Below, piece by piece: positions 8,553-16,413 of a stretch of 64,000 nucleotides of DNA. The stretch's first letter is position 1. Each line of letters starts with the position of its first letter. The DNA is from Sediminibacillus albus (GTDB taxonomy: Bacteria > Bacillota > Bacilli > Bacillales > Amphibacillaceae), in NCBI RefSeq assembly GCF_900101125.1, contig NZ_FNFL01000005.1, forward strand, positions 62,001 through 126,000, read 5' to 3'. The notes under the pieces were generated by a model. That model did not search any database. It saw nothing but the letters and a program-made list of their open reading frames with translations, and was not told the origin of the DNA. The translations under genes and the position numbers were made by a program.

Positions 8553-9218
8553 TTATGCCAAAGGCTGAATGCATGCTTCCCCTTCATTTTTTGGCGAATT
8601 GACCACTTGGCTTACATCATAGGCTTGCAATGGCTCTGTCGGCAGTCCATGAATGAAACGGGCAGCTTCATTGGCGGGACGTTTAACTGGAGCAATCCAT
8701 TGCTCTTCCGCTTGTTTTGGCAGAATCACTGGCATTCTATCGTGAATATCCTTCATAAACTCATCAGCTTGTCTTGTCAGTATCGTACATGTGAATAATT
8801 CCTGTCCGTCTTTTTCCCATTTATCCCATAACCCCGCAAAAGCAAACAAATGCCGGTCCCTGGACGATATCCTTTTTGGCTGCTTTATTTCATTGGTTTG
8901 TTTCCACTCATAAAAGCTATCGGCTATAACTAAGCAGCGCCGGCGGGCCAGCAGTTTTTTAAAACTTGGCTTCTCATGGACAGTCTCGCTTCTGGCATTG
9001 ATCATTTTATAGCCAATTTTCGCGTCCTTCGCCCAGGAAGGAACTAATCCCCATTTCAAATAGCCGGCCTTTTGGGATTCACCATTATGGATAACAGCCA
9101 GAATTTGCTGCCCCGGCGCTACATTATACCGAGTTCGATACCCCTCAACCCCCCCGGCTAAATTGTATTCCTGTATAATGTCCAACTCACTGGCCTGCAG
9201 TGTAAAACGTCCGCACAC
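8553..9218 (-). CDS. SRAP domain protein (HMCES/YedK family, abasic-site protection)
   Basis: SOS-response-associated peptidase family protein, which crosslinks to abasic sites in single-stranded DNA through an N-terminal cysteine. Starting at the GTG at 9218 makes the protein begin M-CGRFTL, placing the required Cys at position 2. GGAGGTGGAGGT just upstream is an excellent ribosome site, so the upstream ATG at 9233 is rejected. Other active-site segments are NARSETVHEKPSF, SFYEWK (catalytic Glu) and IHDRMPVIL (His). Length is normal at 221 residues. Likely monocistronic. Confidence 0.93.
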   Translation of the reverse strand: MCGRFTLQASELDIIQEYNLAGGVEGYRTRYNVAPGQQILAVIHNGESQKAGYLKWGLVPSWAKDAKIGYKMINARSETVHEKPSFKKLLARRRCLVIADSFYEWKQTNEIKQPKRISSRDRHLFAFAGLWDKWEKDGQELFTCTILTRQADEFMKDIHDRMPVILPKQAEEQWIAPVKRPANEAARFIHGLPTEPLQAYDVSQVVNSPKNEGEACIQPLA

Positions 9219-9307
9219 AACCTCCACCTCCATGAATTATTATCTCTATATTATATGTCCATTTCTCCCTCTCTAATCGGGGTTATTTGCCACCGTCTTA
9301 TAAATAA

Positions 9308-9333
9308 AGGCTGTCCCCTCAAATGGACAGCCT
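9308..9333 (-). terminator. Intrinsic terminator of the DUF1992 gene
   Basis: AGGCTGTCC/GGACAGCCT 9-bp stem with an 8-base loop, followed on the minus strand by TTATTTAT. It starts two bases from the DUF1992 stop codon. Confidence 0.78.
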
Positions 9334-9334
9334 G

Positions 9335-9715
9335 CTATCTTCTTATTCCAAAGCGATTGTATATTTTGCTTGAATATTTATGGAAACTGTTCGTTTTCTG
9401 CACGTTTTGCTTTTCCAGCATTAGCTTTAATTGAATTTCCTTTTGCGAAAGCTTGTTTTGATACTCTGCTTTTTGGTCCGGATCTTCAGATAAATCAATC
9501 ATTTGCTGAAGAGAAAGCAATTCTTTCTTTAGCCTTACCTCTTCCGGCAAATAGCCTGAATTTTTCATCAGCAAATAACTGGTCCTCATGTCCTCCGGAA
9601 TTGCGGAAAGATCTTCTAAGTGCAGTCGTTTTCCTCTGCCGGGCAGGTTATCAAGGTCGCCTTTCCTTATAGCCTCTTGTATTTTTTCTTCTGCCATTCT
9701 GCTGGCAAAATCCAT
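9335..9715 (-). CDS. DUF1992 (DnaJ-homologue subfamily C28-like) protein
   Basis: Small cytoplasmic protein of 126 residues matching the DUF1992 domain: AEEKIQEAIRKGDLDNLPGRGKR at the N-terminus (cited here as the AIRKGDLDNLPGRGK core) and the LLMKNSGYLPEEVRLKKEL block in the middle. The rest is helical and charged. Function is unknown. I start it at 9715, where the domain begins and a GGAGGTGG-type site lies upstream, rather than at 9778. Confidence 0.85.
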   Translation of the reverse strand: MDFASRMAEEKIQEAIRKGDLDNLPGRGKRLHLEDLSAIPEDMRTSYLLMKNSGYLPEEVRLKKELLSLQQMIDLSEDPDQKAEYQNKLSQKEIQLKLMLEKQNVQKTNSFHKYSSKIYNRFGIRR

Positions 9716-10181
9716 ATCCTTCCCCCACCTCCCGTCATTAACGAGCAAATAACCACCTGCAGTTGTTGCTGGAAACACTGTTAGTTATTGCCAATCTGTT
9801 CTTCAGCCTTTCGTGAAGCCGCTTCGAAATTAATCTTATCGACAGACCGCTATAATGCTCTTGGCAGGCCATGTGATTAAACTACAGGATAGCTTACGTC
9901 TATTCCTACCCATCGCCCGTATTCAATAAAAGCATTGCATATGTCACAATCTTATCTGGTTATCACCGTTAGAAAAAATTACAAGTAACATTGGATGCTT
10001 CTATTATATATAATAAAAATCAAGTTGAAAATTCTTGTAGCTTTTCACTTTTTCGAGTTTTTTATAGATGTTACAATGTCTTTTGGTAAATAGGTTGATA
10101 GTCTTTCAACCCTAGAAAAGCGTAGATTTCTGCAAGAAAAATGCGTTTTGCCAATGTGAAAAACGGGAAAGGATGATAGGG
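9716..10181. other. Intergenic region, no gene seen
   Basis: 466 bases, AT-rich in its middle (a run of TATATA near 9995-10015), between the leftward DUF1992 gene and a small rightward gene. I see no supported open frame or known RNA. The promoter of the downstream DUF2639 gene must lie here but is not obvious. Confidence 0.5.
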
Positions 10182-10313
10182 ATGCACATAGGAAGTAAAG
10201 GTTGGTATGTAAACGAATTGAAAAGCTTGGGTGTCCGCCGCTTGGAAGGACGCAAAATTGAGCGATATAAAAAGCCGGTACTTGCAAACCTATTAGAAGA
10301 AAAGCAAAAGTAA
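10182..10313 (+). CDS. Small DUF2639 protein (YflJ-like)
   Basis: A 43-residue basic protein starting MHIGSKGWYVNELKSLG. The N-terminal GSKGWYV-ELK-LGVR pattern and the EGRKIERYK stretch fit the DUF2639 family of short Bacillus proteins; function is unknown. AAAGGATG lies upstream of the ATG and a strong terminator follows 18 bases after the stop, so it is a self-contained unit just before mreBH. Confidence 0.8.
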   Translation: MHIGSKGWYVNELKSLGVRRLEGRKIERYKKPVLANLLEEKQK

Positions 10314-10331
10314 GCTTTTTATTAATGCTCC

Positions 10332-10363
10332 AAAAAGCGGGAACTCAGCTTCCTGCTTTTTTT
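10332..10363 (+). terminator. Intrinsic terminator after the DUF2639 gene
   Basis: AAAAAGCGGGAA pairs with TTCCTGCTTTTT (one G-T pair) around a 6-base loop, ending in seven Ts. Confidence 0.88.
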
Positions 10364-10556
10364 ATCATTCAAGGCATTGCTTTTCATGCATCCATTAAAT
10401 CCTATCTAAATCGTTTATTATCCGAAATTAAAAATGACTAAATTGTAAACAGACGTGAAACTAAACTGATAAAATCCAGGCTGTTCACCCCCAGAAAAGA
10501 AAAGCCTGCAGAGAAAAGCTATAGTAGAAAATTGTCATCAATGGAGGAAAAAACAT

Positions 10557-11564
10557 ATGTTTTCTAATGCTGAAATTGGAATCGATTTAGGAACTGCAAA
10601 TATATTAGTATATACAAAATCTAAAGGAATCGTACTAAACGAACCATCCGTGGTTGCTATTGATATGGAAACAAAAAACGTCGTAGCGGTAGGTAGCGAA
10701 GCCAAAGAAATGGTCGGAAAAACTCCGCAAAACATCGTGCCGATCCGTCCTTTGAAGGATGGTGTAATAGCCGATTACGATGTAACAGCGCAAATGTTGA
10801 AAGAAATCTTGAAAAAGGTCAGTAAAGTTGCCGGGTTGTCGATGAGAAAGCCTACTGTCGTGGTTTGTACCCCATCAGGCAGCACCTCAGTGGAGAGACG
10901 AGCTATCCATAATGCTGTCAAAAGCTACGGAGCTAAAGAAGTCCATCTAATTGAAGAACCTGTGGCTGCTGCCATTGGGTCGGATTTACCTGTAGACGAG
11001 CCCGTAGCCAACGTGATTGTAGATATAGGCGGCGGAACTAGCGAAGTCGGCATTATTTCCTTCGGCGGAGTTGTATCCTGCCGTTCTGTAAGGACCGGTG
11101 GAGATAAAATGGATGAAGAAATCATTCAATACATCCGCAAGAATTATAATATATTGATCGGTGAGCGTACTGCCGAAAATGTTAAAATGGAAATAGGATT
11201 TGCTTTAATCGACCATGATGAATTAAGCATGGATATTCGCGGCAGAGATATGGTTTCCGGGCTTCCTCGAACGATTACGATTACTTCAACAGAAGTACAG
11301 GAAGCCATCAAGGAATCCTTGGAAGCGATACTTGAAACAATCCGCACTACCCTGGAAAATTGCCCGCCGGAATTAAGCGGCGATATCGTTGACCACGGGG
11401 TTACTTTAACAGGCGGTGGCGCTTTGCTGAAAGGGATGCAGAAATGGCTCGCAGACGAAATATCTGTACCCGTGCACCTAGCTCCAAACCCGCTGGAATC
11501 AGTAGCAATTGGAACTGGAAGAGCTCTAAAAATGATCAATAAACTGCAAAAAGCAGCTAAATAA
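10557..11564 (+). CDS. mreBH: MreB-like actin homologue MreBH
   Basis: Bacterial actin of 335 residues that guides lateral cell-wall synthesis. It has the actin nucleotide-binding blocks [13 protein letters not shown] (phosphate 1), [16 protein letters not shown] (phosphate 2) and [14 protein letters not shown] (adenosine), with EEPVAAAIG between. The N-terminal [16 protein letters not shown] and the C-terminal INKLQKAAK agree with MreBH rather than MreB or Mbl. It stands alone, not with mreCD. GGAGGAAAA precedes the ATG. ACCCCC at 10487-10492 recalls a SigI -35 box, but no matching -10 is evident. Confidence 0.94.
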   Translation: MFSNAEIGIDLGTANILVYTKSKGIVLNEPSVVAIDMETKNVVAVGSEAKEMVGKTPQNIVPIRPLKDGVIADYDVTAQMLKEILKKVSKVAGLSMRKPTVVVCTPSGSTSVERRAIHNAVKSYGAKEVHLIEEPVAAAIGSDLPVDEPVANVIVDIGGGTSEVGIISFGGVVSCRSVRTGGDKMDEEIIQYIRKNYNILIGERTAENVKMEIGFALIDHDELSMDIRGRDMVSGLPRTITITSTEVQEAIKESLEAILETIRTTLENCPPELSGDIVDHGVTLTGGGALLKGMQKWLADEISVPVHLAPNPLESVAIGTGRALKMINKLQKAAK

Positions 11565-11751
11565 TCCACCAAAAACCTTGTCTCTAACCTTTGCACAGCT
11601 GTCTGATAAATTGCTGCGTGCAGTCAGAGACTCCTGTCTAACGCGCCCTGAAATTAGCCTTATGGTTGCTAAACAGGAATTAAAAAAGGCTCCAGCTCCT
11701 TTTCACACTTGTTGAAAGCCGGCATATAGTGATTGAAAAGGAGTGATCCCT

Positions 11752-12096
11752 TTGTTCACTGTATTGTCTTTTTACCGTGTGAAGAAGCAAAATACTGACA
11801 AGTTTCTCTCTTTAAATAAACTGGCCGGCGAGATAAATATGTCATATGGAGCTATCAACCACGATGTTTACCTTCTATTCAACCGGGATGCAGTTAACGG
11901 TCTGACTGAGGCCCTTCAGCTCGGCAAAGATGAAGACTTGTTATTTGGCCAAATTGTTTTTCGGAACAAATCACACTATGAAGAAGTAACAGCCCAGTTA
12001 AACGAAGACGAGCAAATTCAGTTACTTTCCAAACAGGTATCCGAATTAATTGATACCTCCAATATCCTCTCAGCTTCTTTTATTTCTGACCGGTAG
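11752..12096 (+). CDS. Uncharacterised small protein, possible dimeric alpha-beta barrel
   Basis: A 114-residue protein. The first segment FTVLSFYRVKKQNTDKFLSL and the later LLFGQIVFRNKSHYEEVTAQ resemble the beta-alpha-beta pattern of small ABM/DUF1428-like folds, but I cannot assign a family firmly. The TTG at 11752 is the likely start, because AAAGGAG lies eight bases ahead; the GTG at 11743 would overlap that site. It sits between mreBH and the MurE paralogue, same strand, with gaps of about 150-190 bases, so co-transcription is uncertain. Confidence 0.55.
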   Translation: MFTVLSFYRVKKQNTDKFLSLNKLAGEINMSYGAINHDVYLLFNRDAVNGLTEALQLGKDEDLLFGQIVFRNKSHYEEVTAQLNEDEQIQLLSKQVSELIDTSNILSASFISDR

Positions 12097-12248
12097 TTAG
12101 TTAGCTTCTTACTAAAAGAAGATTAGAAGGAATCTCGCGTGGGTATAAGAGAAATATTGAAAGAATCACTTTTTTATACTACTTTTTCATACAAAACTAC
12201 ATATATCGGACAAGCAGATAAAGATATTTCGGATTGAGAGGTTGCGAT

Positions 12249-13718
12249 ATGAATACAGCTGAATTATTATCATCCCTAAAAATAAAGCAAGTCTTCGGTA
12301 CATTGCCAAATGAAATTACAACTATCCATAATGACTCCCGGGAAGCAGAAGATAACAGTATATTTATTTGTACCCGGGGATTTACGGTCGACAGCCATGA
12401 TTTTTACCAACAGGCGATTGAAAATGGGGCTTCCCTGGTGATTGCCGAAAAAAAACTGGATATTGATTTAGATAAGGCAGCATTAGTGATTGTAAACGAT
12501 ACGTACAAAGCAACTGCAATCCTTGCTAATCGGTTTTATGGCTATCCTTCTACCAAGCTGAATCTATTTGGCGTCACTGGCACAAACGGTAAAACAACGG
12601 TAACGAATTTAATTCATTCCATGCTGAAGAAGGGTGGACGAGCTTCCGCTTTATCCGGGACAATTGGTGTACAGCTTGACAATAAACAGCTGCCGAGCTC
12701 CAATACCACCTGCGATGCTTTGACAAATCAAAAAATACTGAAGAATGCGCTCGATCAGGATATCGATCATATGGCCATGGAAGTTTCCTCACACGGACTC
12801 GCGCAAGGAAGGCTATGGGGTGTTGACTTTGATGTTGTTACTTTTACTAATTTGACCCATGACCACCTTGATTACCACGACACCATGGAGCAGTATGGAT
12901 ATGCTAAAGGCTTGTTGTTTGCCCAGTTGGGACAAGATTTACGTAAAACCAAGTATGCGGTACTTAATCATGATGATGCATGGTTTGACACCTATAAATC
13001 CGTTTCGGCCGCTGAAGTAATTTCCTATAGTTTGAATGCTGATTCAGACTTTAAAGCAGAAAACGTTGAATACCATCCTGATAAGACTACCTTTACCTTA
13101 CTATGCCCGGAAGGGCGTCTGGATGTGACCATGAACCTGCTCGGTGAATTCAATGTTTATAATGCGCTCGCTGCCATCGCATCTTTATATGCTTATGGAA
13201 TACCTGCTGAACGTCTGGTGAAATATATCGGAGAACTGCCCCCGGTAAATGGGCGAATGGAAAAAGTCGACATGGATGCCCCTGTATCGATGTATATTGA
13301 TTATGCTCACACCCCAGATGCCATCGAAAAGTCGATTGATTCTGTTTTGCCATTCAAAAAAAACCGGCTTATCTTTATGGTAGGTACTGGCGGCGACAGA
13401 GACGAATACAAACGTCCGGCTATGGCTGAGAAAGCATCGCGCGCCGATTACGTCATCCTCACCATCAACGACCCGCGCTTTGAAAAATCGGAGGATATTT
13501 TGCGGGATATGGAAAAGGGCATGAAGCATGACAACTACGCATTAGTCGCCGATCGAAAAGAAGCGATCAGTCACGCTTTGCAAGTTAGTGAACCTGACGA
13601 TATTTTAATATTTGCCGGCAAAGGCCAGGAAGACTACCAAATTATCGAGGATACCAAATACCCGCACAGCGACCGTAAGATTGTTGAAGAACAGTGCTTA
13701 CTAAGATATAGTAGGTGA
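12249..13718 (+). CDS. murE: MurE-family UDP-MurNAc-tripeptide synthetase (paralogue)
   Basis: Mur ligase of 489 residues that would add the third amino acid to UDP-MurNAc-L-Ala-D-Glu. The ATP loop GVTGTNGKTT is at 108-117, MEVSSHGLAQGR at 177-188, with a YAKG lysine (Lys220) in the carbamylation region. The specificity loop that reads DNPR in DAP-adding enzymes reads NDPR here (407-410), with Asp and Asn swapped. The gene is isolated from any division/cell-wall cluster, which suggests a second MurE copy. The ATG at 12249 follows GAGAGG; the TTG at 12234 overlaps that site. Confidence 0.92.
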   Translation: MNTAELLSSLKIKQVFGTLPNEITTIHNDSREAEDNSIFICTRGFTVDSHDFYQQAIENGASLVIAEKKLDIDLDKAALVIVNDTYKATAILANRFYGYPSTKLNLFGVTGTNGKTTVTNLIHSMLKKGGRASALSGTIGVQLDNKQLPSSNTTCDALTNQKILKNALDQDIDHMAMEVSSHGLAQGRLWGVDFDVVTFTNLTHDHLDYHDTMEQYGYAKGLLFAQLGQDLRKTKYAVLNHDDAWFDTYKSVSAAEVISYSLNADSDFKAENVEYHPDKTTFTLLCPEGRLDVTMNLLGEFNVYNALAAIASLYAYGIPAERLVKYIGELPPVNGRMEKVDMDAPVSMYIDYAHTPDAIEKSIDSVLPFKKNRLIFMVGTGGDRDEYKRPAMAEKASRADYVILTINDPRFEKSEDILRDMEKGMKHDNYALVADRKEAISHALQVSEPDDILIFAGKGQEDYQIIEDTKYPHSDRKIVEEQCLLRYSR

Positions 13719-13748
13719 GATTACGGAATTATATATTTTTAAGCGAAC

Positions 13749-13797
13749 AAGGACAGCTGTTGAATTCCCCTATCACCGGGAACCATCAGCTGTCCTT
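13749..13797 (+). terminator. Terminator after the MurE paralogue
   Basis: AAGGACAGCTG pairs with CAGCTGTCCTT (11 bp) around a loop that itself holds a TTCCCC/GGGAA mini-hairpin, followed by CATACATTTTT. Confidence 0.7.
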
Positions 13798-13935
13798 CAT
13801 ACATTTTTATCGGCCAACATCCTGATACGCTTTTCCTGCAAGGGCTGATGATGCTAAACCGCCGCCAAATGATAGATTGGATAGATAACGCCTCCCTTAT
13901 GGAATGGAGATAGTTATCATCTATGTCTATTTCCG

Positions 13936-14154
13936 CTATAAATTGGCTGACAAGACACCTTTCAGATTGATCGCTTCTTCTTTTGACAAGGTGACTCCTT
14001 TTCCCATTTTTTCATGATCGGGAGCCCAGTCCCTTATGTCATACTTTGGTTCTCTGCCGTTCCAGCTCACTAAATTCAGCTCCTTTTTCCAGCCTTTAGC
14101 TGATTCGGAGATGACACCCAGTGTTTCGATAATTTCGTATTTTAAATCTGCCAC
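13936..14154 (-). CDS. ydbC: YdbC/PC4-like single-stranded nucleic-acid-binding protein
   Basis: A 72-residue protein of the YdbC family, the bacterial relatives of transcription coactivator PC4, which bind single-stranded DNA. The run SAKGWKKELNLVSWNGREPK followed by YDIRDWAPDHEKMGKG is the family core. The GTG start at 14154 is supported by AAAGGAGAGGG. It is convergent with the MurE paralogue and divergent from the DUF2164 gene. Confidence 0.88.
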   Translation of the reverse strand: MADLKYEIIETLGVISESAKGWKKELNLVSWNGREPKYDIRDWAPDHEKMGKGVTLSKEEAINLKGVLSANL

Positions 14155-14245
14155 GTGTTCCCTCTCCTTTTTTACATGCTCATAAATAAACTCTTTGCTA
14201 TACTCGTTTTAAGACTTATAAATTTTCACCCTTAAGGAGGTCTAT

Positions 14246-14473
14246 ATGAAACAAACTTTTAAATTAAATGCCCAATTGAAACAAGATATGACCGGACTGA
14301 TCAAACAATACTTTTTGCAGGAGCGAAACGAGGATTTAGGAGACTTGGCCGCCGCTCTCATACTCGATTTTTTCATGGAAGAGCTTGCTCCGAAATTTTA
14401 TAATCTTGGCGTTGAGGATGCCCACACCTATATGAGCGAAAAATTGGAGGACATATTTGAAATCCAGAAATAA
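14246..14473 (+). CDS. DUF2164 family protein
   Basis: A 75-residue acidic helical protein. The FLQERNEDLGDLAAALILDF core and the APKFYNLGVEDAHTYM segment match DUF2164, a widespread small family of unknown function. AAGGAGGTC lies eight bases before the ATG. It converges with an acetyltransferase gene 20 bases away. Confidence 0.82.
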   Translation: MKQTFKLNAQLKQDMTGLIKQYFLQERNEDLGDLAAALILDFFMEELAPKFYNLGVEDAHTYMSEKLEDIFEIQK

Positions 14474-14492
14474 GTGGTCAAGGCTTTCCATG

Positions 14493-15002
14493 TTAATCTT
14501 TGTTTTTCACTTTATAAATAGCAATCTCTTTGTCCCACTTTATAATCGTTTTAAAATAATCCATCCCCACTCTCCTGGCAACCTTTATCGATGGCAAGTT
14601 GCCAGGATCGATAAGGGAGAACAGCTCACGACACTTCAAATAGCCGAGGCCATAATCTTTGCACGCCTGTGCAGCCTCTGTTGCATAGCCTTTCCCCCAC
14701 TTCGCTCTTTCAAATAAATAACCGATCTCCATTTCCACTTTTCCGTCGATCTTTTGCGGCACCAGCCCGCACATACCTAAGAAATCACCTGTCAATTTAT
14801 CCTCGACTACCCACAAACCCACTTTATATTTCCGGTAGTTATCAAGCGTCCATTGGATCCATTGCTCGGTTTCTTCTTCGTTTTTTGTGCTCGGGTAATA
14901 AGCCATTGCCACCGGATCAGAGAAAATTTTAAGCAAATTGGACTTATCCTTTTGATTCATTCGTCTCATTCTCAGTCTTTCCGAACTGATAACAGTTTCC
15001 AT
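14493..15002 (-). CDS. GNAT acetyltransferase (RimJ/RimL type)
   Basis: N-acetyltransferase of 169 residues. It begins METVISSERLRMRRM, as RimJ/RimL-like enzymes do, and has the acetyl-CoA site EIGYLFERAKWGKGYATEAA and the C-terminal NLPSIKVARRVGM motif. The acceptor is unknown. The start follows GGGGGGA. The upstream terminator at 15076-15106 separates it from the next leftward gene. Confidence 0.9.
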   Translation of the reverse strand: METVISSERLRMRRMNQKDKSNLLKIFSDPVAMAYYPSTKNEEETEQWIQWTLDNYRKYKVGLWVVEDKLTGDFLGMCGLVPQKIDGKVEMEIGYLFERAKWGKGYATEAAQACKDYGLGYLKCRELFSLIDPGNLPSIKVARRVGMDYFKTIIKWDKEIAIYKVKNKD

Positions 15003-15075
15003 GAAATCCCCCCTAAGATGAATGGCTATTGTTCACTGCTGTGCCGCCATTTCTTTACGTTTCCAGCAATAGGGA

Positions 15076-15106
15076 AAAGCACTTCTGCTCTAAATAGAAG
15101 TGCTTT
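15076..15106 (-). terminator. Terminator of the 15121-15648 gene
   Basis: AAAGCACTTCT/AGAAGTGCTTT 11-bp perfect stem with a 9-base loop; on the minus strand TTTTCCC follows. Confidence 0.75.
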
Positions 15107-15120
15107 CAGATCTTTATTAT

Positions 15121-15648
15121 CTAATGCCAGTTAAATACGGATGGTTTGCTGGTAGTTTCATCTTTATAGAAGTCGACATCTTCTACCCGATAGAGTTCGA
15201 ATGCTTCACTTTTCTCATCAACCGTAGAGAGTTTAATTTCATTCAGTTCTTCTTCAGTAAGTAGTCCTTTGGATTGAAGAAGATTCATCAATTTATCGTT
15301 AGTCAGCTTTAAATGGGCCACTGTTTCTAACAAGTCTTCCTTTTCTGGGTGGTGAATATCCTCAAGTTCTTTTGAGTAATCCTTTTCAACCAAGGCAGCC
15401 CTCATTTTAACAAATTTTCCGTGGTCCGAGTAAATGATTTTTCCAAATCGCATGATTTTAACATAATCGGCAATCATTACATCAAAATAATTCGCCTTAT
15501 TCCCAGCATCCTGTCTAAGCTCTGTTAGCTTGAGGTAGTCTTCCTTGTTGATCTTTGTATTAATCGTCAATGTGTATTGGTCCAATTGCTCTTCCTTCCA
15601 TTTATATGCTTGTAAAGGAATCCCCTTGATGATAATATCCAACGACAC
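15121..15648 (-). CDS. Unrecognised 175-residue protein
   Basis: Soluble, charged protein of 175 residues, mostly helical in the middle (HHPEKEDLLETVAHLKLTND). I do not recognise a family. The segment ITLKINKEDYLKLTELR-like at 30-48 could be a nucleic-acid-binding or structural helix, but this is a guess. GTG at 15648 is the likely start, since AAAGGAG lies ten bases upstream; the TTG at 15654 would be too close to it. A dedicated terminator follows, which supports a real gene. Confidence 0.6.
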   Translation of the reverse strand: MSLDIIIKGIPLQAYKWKEEQLDQYTLTINTKINKEDYLKLTELRQDAGNKANYFDVMIADYVKIMRFGKIIYSDHGKFVKMRAALVEKDYSKELEDIHHPEKEDLLETVAHLKLTNDKLMNLLQSKGLLTEEELNEIKLSTVDEKSEAFELYRVEDVDFYKDETTSKPSVFNWH

Positions 15649-15766
15649 GGCCAACCGCTCCTTTCAGTCATTGTGATGATAGTCAAACAGCGTTTTTTCT
15701 GAAGGCTTCCTTGTTTAGTATAATATATTTGTCAGCATTTGTCGGCAAGCTGTCGTTTTTCTTCAT

Positions 15767-15988
15767 CTAAATATGAGCTGAAAATGTCGGAGGGACATCT
15801 GGGAGTTGATGATAGCGGACAGTTAATTTATTGGCTTGGCAATCAGGTGATGGTCTGTCACGTGGGTCTTTGGGATCTCGTGCCTTTCGCAGGCTAAGGT
15901 CATGGCTGCAAATCGGGCAGCGCCATTCCCCGAGTTTACTGCTGCTGTAGGATAATTGTAAACAGCGATGACAAGTTTTGCGGTACAT
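15767..15988 (-). CDS. Small zinc-ribbon-like protein
   Basis: A 73-residue protein with CHRC near the N-terminus and CPIC about 17 residues later, a four-cysteine zinc knuckle with conserved WRCPICSHDL context. The rest is basic and proline-rich (KDPRDRPSPDC). AGGAGGA precedes the ATG. The family is unknown; a structural zinc-binding role is inferred from the cysteines. It lies between two small genes on the same strand. Confidence 0.65.
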   Translation of the reverse strand: MYRKTCHRCLQLSYSSSKLGEWRCPICSHDLSLRKARDPKDPRDRPSPDCQANKLTVRYHQLPDVPPTFSAHI

Positions 15989-16020
15989 AGGAATCCTCCT
16001 TTTTTAACAAGCATATGAAT

Positions 16021-16317
16021 TCAACTTATTTCAAATAACCAGAACCCGTGCATCATGCAAATCAGCAAATAAAAAACAGAAGCTGTCACTACCAGTGCTT
16101 TAACCATGTGGCTTCGAGGAAGCTTGTTGGTAATACAAAATAACAGCAAGGCTACCGACAGCAAAAGTTTCACCCCTAAAAAAACGGAGGGGCTAGTCCC
16201 GTAAAGGTTGTCCATAAACGGATTTGCTTCAGCAATCACCCTCAGTTCCAAACCAATATAAGTTACTACTCCATCCAACAAATTCAGAATCGCTAAATAC
16301 ACAAATAATTTCTTCAT
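16021..16317 (-). CDS. DUF5658 small membrane protein, possible matrix-regulon member
   Basis: A 98-residue protein with three hydrophobic spans. ILNLLDGVVTYIGLEL followed by ANPFMDNLY is the DUF5658 signature; function unknown. It lies downstream of the tasA-tapA-sipW operon on the same strand, but beyond that operon's terminator (16372-16409). Its leader carries a GTTCT-N6-AGAAC element (16342-16357) with the same geometry as the one near tasA, so I infer shared SinR control. Confidence 0.8.
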   Translation of the reverse strand: MKKLFVYLAILNLLDGVVTYIGLELRVIAEANPFMDNLYGTSPSVFLGVKLLLSVALLLFCITNKLPRSHMVKALVVTASVFYLLICMMHGFWLFEIS

Positions 16318-16334
16318 TAAACCATCCTTTGAAA

Positions 16335-16364
16335 AAAGAACGTTCTATTAAAAGAACGTTCTTT
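16335..16364. promoter_or_regulatory. Putative SinR operator upstream of DUF5658 gene
   Basis: Two AAAGAACGTTCT(T/A)T blocks (16335-16348 and 16351-16364). The central part GTTCTATTAAAAGAAC (16342-16357) has inverted GTTCT half-sites spaced by six bases, the same as 19365-19380. On the minus strand it lies 17 bases upstream of the start codon. It can also fold as a 14-bp hairpin, so a terminator-like role is not excluded. Confidence 0.5.
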
Positions 16365-16371
16365 TTATAGA

Positions 16372-16409
16372 AAAGGGTCTTGATTATTGGGGGTAATGCA
16401 AGACCCTTT
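16372..16409 (-). terminator. Terminator of the tasA operon
   Basis: AAAGGGTCTTG/CAAGACCCTTT 11-bp stem starting four bases after the last stop codon, followed on the minus strand by TTTTCTAT. Confidence 0.8.
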
Positions 16410-16413
16410 CTAA

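Noticed and set aside
8365..8574. 69-codon minus-strand frame between the GGDEF-EAL and SRAP genes
   Set aside because: It starts inside the SRAP gene, has no ribosome site and matches nothing; probably chance.
16335..16366. AAAAAGAACGTTCT hairpin read simply as a terminator
   Set aside because: A better terminator (16372-16409) already follows the operon, and the half-site spacing matches the tasA operator; regulation is the better reading, but termination is not excluded.
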